Below the pieces are notes generated by a model. It worked only from the letters and a program-made list of their open reading frames with translations. It searched no databases and was not told the DNA's origin. A stretch of DNA of 64,000 nucleotides from Psychrobacter submarinus (GTDB lineage Bacteria > Pseudomonadota > Gammaproteobacteria > Pseudomonadales > Moraxellaceae), in assembly GCF_904846685.1 (NCBI RefSeq), contig NZ_CAJHBQ010000004.1:231817-295816 (forward strand), read 5' to 3'. The position numbers and the translations under genes were made by a program. Within the stretch, counting starts at the first letter, position 1. Every line of letters starts with the position of its first letter. Shown piece after piece: positions 35,082-44,874 of the stretch.

Positions 35082-36410
35082 CTACTTAGCCCCATCATAT
35101 AACCCTCGAACCACCTCGCCAATCACCGCAATACCATCCCGCAAAGTCTGTTCATCTGCGGCAATACTCATGCGAATACACTCATGCGCGTGCTTATAGT
35201 CGCTAATATCAACACCTGGGAAGAAGTACTCACTCGGCACGATAAGCGTACCTTTTTCTTTGAGAATCTCATACAGCTCAGAGGTACTAATCGGTAAATC
35301 CTTAAACCACAACCATAAAAATATCGCGCCCTCAGGCTTATGAATGGACAACGGATAGTCGCCCAATTCATTTTTAAGTAAGGTAACTGCGGTCTTCGCT
35401 TGCTGCTGATAAAAAGGCTTAATATCGTTATCAGACAAGTCTTTGATAGCGTTATTTTCAACCAGCGGCGTGGCAATAGATGCGCCAAAGCGTGTTGGTG
35501 AAAGATTAACCACGGCATTCATCGCACTAACCGCTGCAATCACCTCAGGCGCGGCAACGATAATACCGGTACGCACTCCGGGTAAGCCAATTTTGGATAA
35601 GCTAAAACACAGAATGGTATTGTCATCCCAATTAAGGGTAACGTCTGAATAAATAATATTAGGGAAGGGCATACCATAAGCGTTATCGATAATCAGCGGT
35701 ACATCGTAACGCTTAGCAATCTCCGCCAAATGCGCCATTTCGTCATCGGTTAAGACATTACCCGTTGGATTGGTCGGACGCGAACAACAAATCGCGCCGA
35801 TGCGTCCTTCCTTGAGCGCTGGCAAGTTCTCCAACGCGTCAAAATCCACGCGATATTTAAAGAAGCCTTCTTCACCATCATGCGTCACTTCATCGATATG
35901 CGGTAATACGGCGGTAAAATGCTGACCTTCCACATGCACATCACTATAGCCAATATATTCAGGGGTCAATGGTAGTAAAATAGACTTGTCGACAGATTCG
36001 TTCTGCTCATCAGTGAACGCACCGCCAAACAAGTTAAACAAATAGAAAAACGCATTCTGCGAACCATTGGTTAAAGCGATGTTCTCACTCGTCAAATTCC
36101 AATCATAATGTCGATTAAAAAACCCTACTAAGGCATCGATAAAAGCGGCATCGCCCTGCGGATTGGAGTAATTCGCCATGCTACTCGTCGCCGTGCTATT
36201 GGTCTCATCGCTATTATTAAAGCTACCATCATTGCCCAGCGCTTGATAAGTCTGCAAAAACAGCTCATTCACCGCTTCAATACGCGCTGGATTACCGCCG
36301 CCTAGCATATTGACCGGCTTATCGCTTTTGAGCGCATCGCCCAGATCATCCATCAATTGCGAGATGCCCGTAGGCTGAATAAACTTTTGACCGAACTTTG
36401 AGAATTTCAT
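35082..36410 (-). CDS. avtA: Valine--pyruvate transaminase
   Basis: Class I PLP aminotransferase (AvtA type) linking valine and alanine metabolism. 442 residues. The AvtA N-terminus KFSKFGQKFIQPTGISQLM (about 3-21) and LGGGNPARIEAVNELF (about 37-52) are diagnostic; the Schiff-base lysine lies in CFSLSKIGLPGVRTGII. Near 70-85 a Ser/Thr/Asn-rich stretch is longer than in E. coli. The gene stands alone, with the accessory GHKL gene on the other side of a terminator. Confidence 0.94.
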   Translation of the reverse strand: MKFSKFGQKFIQPTGISQLMDDLGDALKSDKPVNMLGGGNPARIEAVNELFLQTYQALGNDGSFNNSDETNSTATSSMANYSNPQGDAAFIDALVGFFNRHYDWNLTSENIALTNGSQNAFFYLFNLFGGAFTDEQNESVDKSILLPLTPEYIGYSDVHVEGQHFTAVLPHIDEVTHDGEEGFFKYRVDFDALENLPALKEGRIGAICCSRPTNPTGNVLTDDEMAHLAEIAKRYDVPLIIDNAYGMPFPNIIYSDVTLNWDDNTILCFSLSKIGLPGVRTGIIVAAPEVIAAVSAMNAVVNLSPTRFGASIATPLVENNAIKDLSDNDIKPFYQQQAKTAVTLLKNELGDYPLSIHKPEGAIFLWLWFKDLPISTSELYEILKEKGTLIVPSEYFFPGVDISDYKHAHECIRMSIAADEQTLRDGIAVIGEVVRGLYDGAK

Positions 36411-36551
36411 AAGGCTACCATGCTGTTTGGGAGGGTGTTATAAGTTGGTATTTAACCGATAAAGTTGGGCTAGTATAGCAAATGGTGGGGATAAGGTGAG
36501 CATGCAGTAGTGTAGATATTGGTTTATATATTTATACGATAAATGAATTAA

Positions 36552-36583
36552 AAAACGCCTTCTAAGTGAATAGAAGGCGTTTT
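36552..36583 (-). terminator. Terminator between avtA and the GHKL gene
   Basis: AAAACGCCTTCTA-AGTGAA-TAGAAGGCGTTTT: perfect 13-bp inverted repeat, followed on the minus strand by two more T. It terminates the minus-strand gene ending at 36602. Confidence 0.9.
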
Positions 36584-36601
36584 GGTTTGAGTTCGTAGAG
36601 A

Positions 36602-38314
36602 CTAAGAGTCTATATCTTTTAAAACTTTTTTGAGGTCTATTATATATACTGGATTAGTTATACCGCCCAACTGCAATTCATGGGTTGCATGTGGAAATGA
36701 TTTATTGCCACCTAATATAGAAAAACCATCAACATCCTCTATAGAAATAGATTTTTTGTGTAAAGCTCTCTCATCTTCTTCGGTTACATCCCAACAAACA
36801 ACACAATCAATTTCATCGAACAGTTTTTGCTCAGTATTAAAGTCTTTTAGGATATTTCTTAACTCAGACTTAAATTCAATTACGACTTTTTTGTTACCCC
36901 ATTTAGCATATAAGTCATATCTACCCTTATAGCCGCTTGTGAGAAAAACTAGGTTTTTAATAACTCCTTTTCCTACTAACTCATAGAACATAGCACAAAC
37001 TTGTGCCTCTTGCCCTTTAGGAGACTTCTGAAATAGAGAATGTTTATGGTTGTAAGTAAGCATATCTTCAATTTGTCCGAAAACTTCATCTCTATCCCAA
37101 TCGTTACTATTGACTCCGCTATCCCTACTAACATAACGCGTAATAAATTTTAAATACTGATTAAAAATATCTTTCGCATGTTTATTAAGTACGCCAGCTT
37201 GACGACCATGTATCGACTTTCTACCAATATCAAATTTTAACTGTGAATCTTCAAATATAATGAAAATATTGCTCCAATAACCAGCATAACCTGTGTCTGG
37301 AGGTGTGATACCTATGCCTGTTGGCATGCCTTTAACTGAAGTGAAAATCCCAGGTTTTATTAAAGCATAACTGAAATTAGACAAATAATTCTCATCTTCA
37401 GCTTTTTCTTCTTTGACTAGACCCCATTCTTTTGAGAACTCGTTCCACATAGAGCGTTTTGGTAAAAAGTAAGAATAATAATAGATAACCCTATTATCAT
37501 TATGTGTAATCTCACCTTTATCGTAGATTACCTTACCAAAAAGAGCTCTCCTTTTTTCTTGGTCTGTTTTGCCTGCTTCACTGAAGTTTTTGATAAAGTC
37601 TTTTAAGTTTATAGCACTTCTTTTATCAACATTTTCTGGTAATAAGAGGTATCGGAATGGTACTTCTTCATGTTGAACTTCACCGTTTTGATCCGTAAAC
37701 TTTAAGTTTATTTCAATGTTTATATCATCGTTCCATATACTTCTTGTGTTACCTATAATCGTTTTAGTTCTAAGTATGAATTTTAGTTGATCAAAGCTTA
37801 GATCAAATATAGGACTATCTATAACTTTTTCTAAGGTAATCGAAGTTCCTGCTTCATGATATGATTCATTGATTTTTAATTCTAGTTTTTCGTTACTATT
37901 ACTATTTTGCCAGTTATACGCGTCCTCTATAGTTGCTTTTGCTGATTTCCCTTGGTAGTTTGTTGTAAGTTCAAACCAGTTGCTAGAGAAAATAACGAAG
38001 GATAAACCAACGCCTTTTTCACCTACAACTGAATTATCGCCTTCTTTATCAGTTGAAAAAGGTTTTAATAGAACTGGTAGTTGATCAAACTTTATTCCAA
38101 TTCCATTATCAGCAACTGTAATTCGATTTTGTTGGGAATCAATAATAATATCAATTTTATTTTCAGTGTTATCTGCTTTTCTAATAGCGTCAACAGAGTT
38201 CTGTAATAATTCAGCTAAAATATCCCATTCGTTATTATAGCTATCCTTAATGCCTTTAATACTTTTTCGAATATGGTTGATACCTGGTGATAAAAAATCA
38301 TAACTTCCACTCAT
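36602..38314 (-). CDS. GHKL ATPase with C-terminal PD-(D/E)xK-like domain
   Basis: 570 residues, stands alone, AT-rich compared with avtA and ybbP. The Hsp90/MutL/MORC-like ATPase domain has the N-box ELLQNSVDA (Glu35, Asn39, Asp42), DNGIGI (69-74) and the lid GEKGVGLSF (98-106). A middle transducer-like region follows. The C-terminal 120 residues contain YDLYAKWGNKKVVIEFKSE, where Asp467 and Glu480-x-Lys482 fit a PD-(D/E)xK nuclease core (D-x12-E-x-K). Prokaryotic MutL/MORC-like ATPases linked to restriction or nuclease modules are known; this may be a single-gene defence system. Function inferred. Confidence 0.78.
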   Translation of the reverse strand: MSGSYDFLSPGINHIRKSIKGIKDSYNNEWDILAELLQNSVDAIRKADNTENKIDIIIDSQQNRITVADNGIGIKFDQLPVLLKPFSTDKEGDNSVVGEKGVGLSFVIFSSNWFELTTNYQGKSAKATIEDAYNWQNSNSNEKLELKINESYHEAGTSITLEKVIDSPIFDLSFDQLKFILRTKTIIGNTRSIWNDDINIEINLKFTDQNGEVQHEEVPFRYLLLPENVDKRSAINLKDFIKNFSEAGKTDQEKRRALFGKVIYDKGEITHNDNRVIYYYSYFLPKRSMWNEFSKEWGLVKEEKAEDENYLSNFSYALIKPGIFTSVKGMPTGIGITPPDTGYAGYWSNIFIIFEDSQLKFDIGRKSIHGRQAGVLNKHAKDIFNQYLKFITRYVSRDSGVNSNDWDRDEVFGQIEDMLTYNHKHSLFQKSPKGQEAQVCAMFYELVGKGVIKNLVFLTSGYKGRYDLYAKWGNKKVVIEFKSELRNILKDFNTEQKLFDEIDCVVCWDVTEEDERALHKKSISIEDVDGFSILGGNKSFPHATHELQLGGITNPVYIIDLKKVLKDIDS

Positions 38315-38613
38315 ATATTTTCCTTAATTTCTATATTTCAGAGGTTTCTTTCAATGAAGGTGATTTTAGATTTAGCTTAATTTTATTAGAGAGACTGTAG
38401 AGTCTTAAATACTAACAACATTTATAAATGAAATCTATATTTACTTTAATAGTTCTAGATAGTATGAAAACTGGATTAGAGGAGCCGTTTAGGTCTGACA
38501 GCTGCGGTATATAGACCAAACTTTACATACTATACCACCTAGATTGATAGAAAATAATGTATTAAAAAATCCCAATTAAGGGACTTTCTTCGCAAATCTA
38601 AAATCCAATATGC

Positions 38614-41241
38614 TTAAATCATAGCCCGAACCCGAGCCATAATTCCGCGCCCAATCACCAATCGTACATAAATAATGGCAATAGCAAACAGCAACACGAC
38701 TAATGCCGCACCGCCAACCGCCAAGCTCGTCCACGGCACACTATAGCGTAAGTCAAACCACTGGGTAATCGCAAACCACGAGCCAGCGCTGGCAATCGTC
38801 ATCGCAAACACTGCCGCGCTAACGCCAAGTACCCCAATCTCCAAAATATTTAGCTTATATAAATCAGACTTTTGCATGCCTAATAATCGGAATGACGCGC
38901 TCTCGGTCATACGGTCCTGTGAGGTGGACAGCAAGGAGCTAATCAGTACCATAATACCTGTGAGCAGTGCCAGCAAGGTAAAAACATACACTAAGCGGCT
39001 CATCTGCTGCACGAGACCTTGGATTTGCTCGGCGATCGCCGTACCATCGACCGTAGTGACGGCAGGGAACTGACGCACCAGCTGTCCTTGCACCTCAGCG
39101 ATACTGTCCTCAGGGATATGCGCGGTGGCAAACTGGATTTGCGGGGCGGCGGCTAACAGCTCAGGCTCAAATAAGAAATAAAAGAACGGGCTGGGGCCGC
39201 GCTCAAAGCGCGAGCGGATACTGGTAATCTCTCCAGTTATCTCAATACCTTGAATATTAAACACCACTTCATCGCCCATGCTGACGTTTAGCAGACTGGC
39301 GGCACTATCTAAGATAGATAACGGCTGTACTTGTTGCAGTGCGGACTTAGTAGAGTCTTGACCGTCGATAGGGCTATATAGCTCGTTATTAGTGACCGCA
39401 TCGACGATGTATTCAGTATCCATAATCGTGTCGGCGTAGCTTAAATTGAACACTCGCGTTGGGTCATCCGCCCCTTGAGTGGCTTTGATATCTTCTGCCG
39501 CCACGCCGCCAGCGGTGACGATACGCGCGCGAATGACGGGGTAGTAGCTGACCGGTGTGCCAATGATATTATTAATCGCGTCGTGTTGCTCGCTTTGCAC
39601 GTCAAGCAAGAATATATTGGGCGCATCTTCTGGATAAGCATCGACGAACTGGGCGTTGATACTGTGGTTTAAAGTAGTAATCAGGGTCAATACCGCGACC
39701 GATAGCGACAGCGTGACGAAGAATAGCGCCGATTGATTGCCTTTGCGCGCCAGATTATGAATGGCGATACGCTGCATCCAACTGATGTTTTTATTTTTCG
39801 CCAAGCGTGATAATAGCCACAGCCAACCGCGAGCCAGCGCCCAAAATATAGCGACAAAGCCAATCAACCCGATAAGCAGCTGCGCTGATAAGCGCCAAGA
39901 GCCGACTTCATAAGTGAAGAATAAATACAGACCGATAAACATCCCCCCGTACCAGAGTAGGGGCGTGCGCTGATACCAAGGTTGCTTTCCTGATTGTTGA
40001 CTTGCGCCTTGATTAAGTAGAGTAGCGGGTTTAGTAGTACTCAGCTCATTAAGGCCGCGCTGGGTAATCACCAAGGTCAATATAATAGCGATAATCAGCG
40101 TTTTAATAATGCTAAGCGGACTAATCGCTAAGCCAAGGTCTTCAGGTAATATGGCGGTGAGATAAGGCTGACCGACTTTTAATAGTCCGAGACTGAGCAC
40201 CACGGAGGCGATACTGGCAATGATGGACGTGCCCAATAACAGCCGATAATAGCTAGCTTTGATTTGACGGGCCGGTTCGCCCATCGCCATACGGATGGCG
40301 TTGCTGGCTTGCTGTTTGGTCGCAAAGGCAGTGATAACGCCATACATGGCGACCGCAGATAATAGCAGTACCGCAATGACCAGTAATTTCAAAAACATCA
40401 ATACATTGTCAGAGATGCGCGAGACTTGTGTGTCCTCAGAGTCGATATCGGAGAGCCTGATGTTAGGATAGCTGGTTAAGGTTTGCTCTAATTGCTCATT
40501 TAATGCGGCTATGGTGTCCTCGTCGCCTGCCATCTCGATACGATAACGCACACGGCTACGCTGACCGAGCAGATTGGTTGCCGCTAAGCCGTCCTCTTGC
40601 ATCAATACATGCCCGCCAAAATCAAAAGCGCTCAAGGGGCGGTCTGGCTCTTTGGTCAGCACATCGCTGATGGTAAATTGCCCATCGCCAATAGTAACGC
40701 TGTCGCCAACGCTTGCATTTAACCCTTGTAACACCTCTGGCGCGATGACGATGGTGTCCGGCCTTAGCTGTTGCCATAAGGGTTTGCCAGATTCGGTTTG
40801 TGCCTCGCCATATAAGGGATAAGCAGGGGTGACGCCTTTTATGCGCACCAATAAGGTTTGCTCTTTGGTCACCGCCATGGAGCTAAACTGGTGGTCATAA
40901 ACGACTTGGGTTTCAGGTAAGCTGCGCACTTGCTCTATTACTTGCGCTGGCCACTCTTGATTGCTCTCGAGCACCAAATCACCACCGACCAGCGCGCGCT
41001 GATTATCGGTGATATAGGTATTCACCGCTTGCTGAATCGAGTCAAGTGTGAGGTAAGTGGCGAGCGATAGCGTTAGAGTGATTAAAAATAATACCGGATA
41101 CACCCAGCGCCGCCACCAGCTGCGAGTCAGGGCTTTGGTGCCAAGGGTGGAAGCGAAAAGCTGGCTTATTATACTGTCAGCAGCGCTTGAATTATCATCG
41201 ACATGATGACGAGTTTGATTATTTTTGGTGATGTTATCCAT
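38614..41241 (-). CDS. ybbP: ABC transporter permease, FtsX-like (YbbP type)
   Basis: 875-residue inner-membrane protein with an N-terminal helix, a periplasmic domain (about 60-270), two FtsX-type four-helix blocks (about 280-430 and 740-870) and a second periplasmic region (about 540-740). This is the YbbP/lipoprotein-export-like layout with duplicated FtsX domains. Start overlaps ybbA by 8 bases (38614-41241 with 41234-41932). The ybbA-ybbP pair with tesA beside it is the classical gammaproteobacterial neighbourhood. It is longer than E. coli YbbP (804). Confidence 0.86.
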   Translation of the reverse strand: MDNITKNNQTRHHVDDNSSAADSIISQLFASTLGTKALTRSWWRRWVYPVLFLITLTLSLATYLTLDSIQQAVNTYITDNQRALVGGDLVLESNQEWPAQVIEQVRSLPETQVVYDHQFSSMAVTKEQTLLVRIKGVTPAYPLYGEAQTESGKPLWQQLRPDTIVIAPEVLQGLNASVGDSVTIGDGQFTISDVLTKEPDRPLSAFDFGGHVLMQEDGLAATNLLGQRSRVRYRIEMAGDEDTIAALNEQLEQTLTSYPNIRLSDIDSEDTQVSRISDNVLMFLKLLVIAVLLLSAVAMYGVITAFATKQQASNAIRMAMGEPARQIKASYYRLLLGTSIIASIASVVLSLGLLKVGQPYLTAILPEDLGLAISPLSIIKTLIIAIILTLVITQRGLNELSTTKPATLLNQGASQQSGKQPWYQRTPLLWYGGMFIGLYLFFTYEVGSWRLSAQLLIGLIGFVAIFWALARGWLWLLSRLAKNKNISWMQRIAIHNLARKGNQSALFFVTLSLSVAVLTLITTLNHSINAQFVDAYPEDAPNIFLLDVQSEQHDAINNIIGTPVSYYPVIRARIVTAGGVAAEDIKATQGADDPTRVFNLSYADTIMDTEYIVDAVTNNELYSPIDGQDSTKSALQQVQPLSILDSAASLLNVSMGDEVVFNIQGIEITGEITSIRSRFERGPSPFFYFLFEPELLAAAPQIQFATAHIPEDSIAEVQGQLVRQFPAVTTVDGTAIAEQIQGLVQQMSRLVYVFTLLALLTGIMVLISSLLSTSQDRMTESASFRLLGMQKSDLYKLNILEIGVLGVSAAVFAMTIASAGSWFAITQWFDLRYSVPWTSLAVGGAALVVLLFAIAIIYVRLVIGRGIMARVRAMI

Positions 41242-41932
41242 TGGCGTAAGTTCCGTCTATCAACCCATCATGCATCGTAATCACTCTATCCGCCATCTCA
41301 GCAAGCGCTGGGTCATGCGTTACCACCACCAGCGCGGAACCGGTTTGTTGCCGTAAATCCAATAACAGCTGCATAACTTGGTCGGCATTTTGCTCGTCCA
41401 AATTACCGGTTGGCTCATCAGCAAAGACGATTTTGGGACGCGACACCAAAGCGCGGGCGACGGCGGTACGCTGCTGCTCACCGCCAGATAATTGATTGGG
41501 CAAGCTATCACGCCTATGCCCAAGTCCGACCGCGTCGATGAGTTCATCGACCCGCGCATTGTCAGGACGACGTGCAATATCGAGCGGAAAAGCGATGTTC
41601 TCGCTGACCGTCAATGTCGGCAGTAGATGAAAGGATTGAAACACAAAGCCCATCTCGCGCTGACGAATAGCCGCAAGCTTATCCTCATCAAGCGCACTTA
41701 AGGTTTGCTCGCCCAGCTTAACCGAACCGCTATCGGGATAATCGAGCGCTGCGAGCAAACCAAGCAAGGTAGATTTACCCGAGCCGGACTTACCCATAAT
41801 CACCACAAACTCGCTGGCATCGACATGGATACTGACGTCTTTAATAATCGCTAGCGATTGCTCGCCGACTTGTACGGTTTTATTGAGGTTTGCGGCGGTG
41901 AGTAGGGTATTGTTGGTAGGTATGGCGGTCAT
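41234..41932 (-). CDS. ybbA: ABC transporter ATP-binding protein YbbA
   Basis: LolD-like ATPase for the YbbP permease. 232 residues. Walker A MGKSGSGKSTLLGLL (about 45-59), Q-loop FVFQSFHLLPTL (about 95-106), signature LSGGEQQRTAVARAL (about 143-157), and Walker B IVFADEPTGNLD (about 165-176) are intact. The pairing with ybbP on the same strand and the overlap of reading frames indicate one transcript. A tesA-like esterase lies immediately upstream on the same strand, not divergently as in E. coli. Confidence 0.93.
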   Translation of the reverse strand: MTAIPTNNTLLTAANLNKTVQVGEQSLAIIKDVSIHVDASEFVVIMGKSGSGKSTLLGLLAALDYPDSGSVKLGEQTLSALDEDKLAAIRQREMGFVFQSFHLLPTLTVSENIAFPLDIARRPDNARVDELIDAVGLGHRRDSLPNQLSGGEQQRTAVARALVSRPKIVFADEPTGNLDEQNADQVMQLLLDLRQQTGSALVVVTHDPALAEMADRVITMHDGLIDGTYANG

Positions 41933-41995
41933 TGGACAGTCTCGATTAACGTATTTGTGGCTATGGATTCACGACGAATAGTGTAGCAAAAGTTC

Positions 41996-42784
41996 TTAAT
42001 CAGTCTCACTTGCTACCATACTCTCAAGCTCCGGCTTAAGCACAGGCAAGATATTATTATTCACAATAATAGTATAGCCTTCCTTAGTTGGATGGATAGC
42101 ATCTGCTTGGTTTAATTCGCTAACACCGCCCACGCCTTCTAAGAAAAACGGAATCATCGGCACATCCATATCTTCAGCGATACGCGGATAAATGGCTGAA
42201 AAGGACTGCACGTATTCACTCCCTAAATTATCATAAATCTGCATACCGCCTAAGATAACCTCGCTACCATTGTCTTGTAGATGGGTGATCGCAGTGCGAA
42301 TGTTTTCCTCCACCGTTGCCACGTCGAGCCCGCGCATAGCGTCATTGGCACCGATAGTGAGTATAGTAATATCTGGCTCAGTTTGCGTTACCCAGTCCAA
42401 ACGATTCACCAGTCCCGTGCTGGTCTCGCCGCTTAGTCCTGAATTGACTACATCGACATTGACGTAGCCCATGTCCTTTAGCTTAGTTTGTAGTTGTGCC
42501 GGATAGTTGCCGTCACGCTCGACGCCTAAGCCTTCAGTTAACGAGTCGCCTAGCGCTAAGATAGTGATAGGCTGCGATATCAGTTGTTGCTCAGTGGTAT
42601 TGATATTAGTCGCGTCTTCTACATCTAAAGGGCTATCGACCGCCGCTGTTTCGGTAGTTTGTGGCTCTTTAGTTTCGGTTTCTGGTTTGTCTTGGCAACC
42701 ACTTAGCAGTAAGCCTGAACTTATCATGGCGATCGTTATGAGATAAAGAGGACGCGTAAGTAGGCTGGTTTTTTTATTCTTCAT
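41996..42784 (-). CDS. tesA: GDSL lysophospholipase/thioesterase-I-like lipoprotein (TesA type)
   Basis: SGNH hydrolase. Blocks: ILALGDSLTEGLG (Ser nucleophile), NSGLSGETSTG, TIGANDAMRG, and DAIHPTKEGY with the catalytic Asp and His. N-terminal signal sequence ends SSGLLLSGC, a lipobox, so the mature protein is predicted to be lipid-anchored, followed by a 50-residue Glu/Thr-rich spacer before the enzyme. E. coli TesA is soluble and periplasmic, so the anchor is a difference. I start at the second Met (42784), with AAAGGA ten bases upstream; ATG three codons earlier is possible. Confidence 0.87.
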   Translation of the reverse strand: MKNKKTSLLTRPLYLITIAMISSGLLLSGCQDKPETETKEPQTTETAAVDSPLDVEDATNINTTEQQLISQPITILALGDSLTEGLGVERDGNYPAQLQTKLKDMGYVNVDVVNSGLSGETSTGLVNRLDWVTQTEPDITILTIGANDAMRGLDVATVEENIRTAITHLQDNGSEVILGGMQIYDNLGSEYVQSFSAIYPRIAEDMDVPMIPFFLEGVGGVSELNQADAIHPTKEGYTIIVNNNILPVLKPELESMVASETD

Positions 42785-42842
42785 AATGGTCATATCCTTT
42801 AATCAATCGAATAAGTGTAGCAAATGGTGCGTTGATGTCGGC

Positions 42843-44099
42843 TTAAGCTTTCTGACCATCGACCATGACCGGACGACTGACCAACCACGCAAGCCCAACG
42901 TTGATAATCATTAATGTCAGTATCAATAATAAAGGCAAGTCCCAACTATCTGTCGCTTCATGGAGCCAACCAGTGCCGAGGGGGCCAAAAAAAGCAACCA
43001 AGTAACCGACGAACTGCGCCATACCGGACAGCTCGCTTGATTGATTGGTGGTATAAGTGCGCAAAGAGAACAGCATCATACTCAAAGTGAAAATCGCCGA
43101 ACAGCCGGCACCCATAAAGCCTGACCATAGCCATGCCAAATCGGTAGAGGCATAACTCAAGCCTAAGATACCAATGACATTGAAACTAGCAGCAGTGATA
43201 GCGAGCGCTTGAATAGGGCGACCACGGTTGATAAGCCAAGTAACAATCAAGATAGCGAGCGGAGCCATAAACTGAAACACCGCTCCCATTTGACCTGCAT
43301 TCACAGCACTCATACCTTTACTAACCAAGATAGAAGGTAAAAAGCTAGCAACGGTATAATATAGCAAAGACTGAATACCCAAAAACATAGCAATTTGCCA
43401 GCCAAAAGCAGAGCGCCAAATGGATATCTTAGCTGAGGTAGTGGCAGAGGTAGGTATAGGTTGATGATTAGAGGAGCCTAAACGAATACGCAAAAATATC
43501 CAAAGAATAAGCGCAAAAACACCAAAAATAGACCAGCCCCCTATAGCCCATTGCCAGCCAACCCACTCAGATAAGGGCAATACTACCCCCGCAACTATAC
43601 CTGCACCGATTGTCATAGTCAGACTAAATAGGCCAGTCACTAATGGAATATTTTTCGGCGTGCGCTGTTTGATAATAGGAGCGGCTAAAGTATTAGCAAA
43701 GCCTATGGCTAAAGTGAGCATGACCGTACCAGTCAAAAACCCAAGCCAAGTGGGCACCACCGAGCGCAGTACCATCCCAAAGGTAAGCAGTGCCACCATG
43801 ACGATCAGCGTATTTTCAAGGCCAAAACGCTTACCAATAGAAGGCGCAATCAACGCCCCAATGGCAAAGGTCAACATCGGCACTGCGCCAAGCCAACCGA
43901 TCTCGGTCTCAGAGATACCCAGCGCGTCTTGTACCACAGGCGCGATAGAACCTAGCGCTACAATAGGCGCGCGCATATTAGTGGCTAGCAAAATCATCGC
44001 AAATAGCACTAACCAAAAAATAAACTTTGAGGAAGGTGTCTTGATCATGCTTGACTTATTTGCAGATGAATTCGAGAGTAAATCGTTAGAGGTAGACAT
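42843..44099 (-). CDS. MFS transporter (CynX/NimT family)
   Basis: 418 residues with 12 predicted membrane helices. FWLVLFAMILLATNMRAPIVALG near the start with the pattern of the cyanate-permease branch and LGISETEIGWLGAVPMLTFA after it match CynX/NimT transporters. The substrate is not known; it has no enzyme partner adjacent. The cytoplasmic N-terminus of about 25 residues is Ser-rich. Confidence 0.85.
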   Translation of the reverse strand: MSTSNDLLSNSSANKSSMIKTPSSKFIFWLVLFAMILLATNMRAPIVALGSIAPVVQDALGISETEIGWLGAVPMLTFAIGALIAPSIGKRFGLENTLIVMVALLTFGMVLRSVVPTWLGFLTGTVMLTLAIGFANTLAAPIIKQRTPKNIPLVTGLFSLTMTIGAGIVAGVVLPLSEWVGWQWAIGGWSIFGVFALILWIFLRIRLGSSNHQPIPTSATTSAKISIWRSAFGWQIAMFLGIQSLLYYTVASFLPSILVSKGMSAVNAGQMGAVFQFMAPLAILIVTWLINRGRPIQALAITAASFNVIGILGLSYASTDLAWLWSGFMGAGCSAIFTLSMMLFSLRTYTTNQSSELSGMAQFVGYLVAFFGPLGTGWLHEATDSWDLPLLLILTLMIINVGLAWLVSRPVMVDGQKA

Positions 44100-44185
44100 A
44101 GCGGAACGACTATAAAATTAGGGAAAACAAAAGGTTATGGCTAAAGGCTGACAAAAGAGCACTGTTAGAATAACCTCAAAAAATT

Positions 44186-44200
44186 CCACCAAGACGGTGG
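44186..44200 (-). terminator. Terminator-like hairpin upstream of the MFS gene
   Basis: CCACCAAGACGGTGG; on the minus strand followed by AATTTTTT. It lies about 80 bases before the MFS start, so it would be in the 5' leader if transcription begins further upstream. Attenuation is a guess. Confidence 0.35.
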
Positions 44201-44342
44201 TTAAGAAAATGCGTTAATAGTTAGGTAGAACGAATAAAAATTGATGTAAGCAATGAACTAATCGAATAATGAAAATATTTTAACAAAACTTCGTTGGTTA
44301 ATTATCTTAGTGAGCTATCCTAAAAAGATAAACCATACCCAA

Positions 44343-44379
44343 TAAAAAAGTGCTAAGCATCTTAAAAATACTTAACACT
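44343..44379 (-). terminator. Terminator after nqrM
   Basis: On the minus strand AGTGTTAAG, a 13-base loop, and CTTAGCACT followed by TTTTTT. Likely the end of the apbE-nqrM transcript. Confidence 0.6.
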
Positions 44380-44495
44380 AGTATAAGAGTAGAGAGGGCA
44401 AAGTACTACCAGCGTATGGTAACTAACCGCTAGAAACGCTAGAGCGTCAATTTAACAAGTAACTAAAAACTACAAACGGTCAAACCAAGACAGAC

Positions 44496-44741
44496 TTAAA
44501 CCGACTTACCCAGTTGAGCGGCTTTTAAGGCAGTGTCTTGCTGCTCTGCTACGACTGAGTCACACTTATTGGGATCGTCACCGCAAAACGAGCATCTCTC
44601 ATCACCCATCAAATTGGCGACACCGCCACACGAGCCTTTAAGCGGCTGCTTTTTGAACATATAGCCGATACCCATGAGCAAAAAGAACAGCACAAAGACG
44701 GTAAAAGTAATGGCAAGTATTGGTAGGAGTTGGCTAAGCAT
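44496..44741 (-). CDS. nqrM: Na+-NQR maturation factor NqrM
   Basis: 81-residue protein with an N-terminal membrane helix (about 4-28) and four cysteines arranged SCGGVANLMG then CSFCGDDPNKCD; these Cys are characteristic of NqrM (DUF539), which delivers the iron centre between NqrD and NqrE. It follows apbE, the expected neighbour, and closes the NQR locus. Confidence 0.93.
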   Translation of the reverse strand: MLSQLLPILAITFTVFVLFFLLMGIGYMFKKQPLKGSCGGVANLMGDERCSFCGDDPNKCDSVVAEQQDTALKAAQLGKSV

Positions 44742-44874
44742 AGCGTGACCTCACATTTATTTTTCGATATTTTATTAATGACATTGATGTTTATTATTAT
44801 AGCAGATTTCGGTCTTGCTCGCTGGTACAAGTGTTTTATTATCAATACTTTACTACCATAACCGCTAAGAGCGG

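Larger units (their letters stand above)
44100..44495. other. Intergenic region between MFS and nqrM with two hairpins
   Basis: 396 bases. Contains a short hairpin CCACC-AAGAC-GGTGG (44186-44200) followed on the minus strand by AA-TTTTTT, a possible attenuator in the MFS leader, and the terminator-like hairpin at 44343-44379 for nqrM. Nothing else recognised. Confidence 0.4.
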
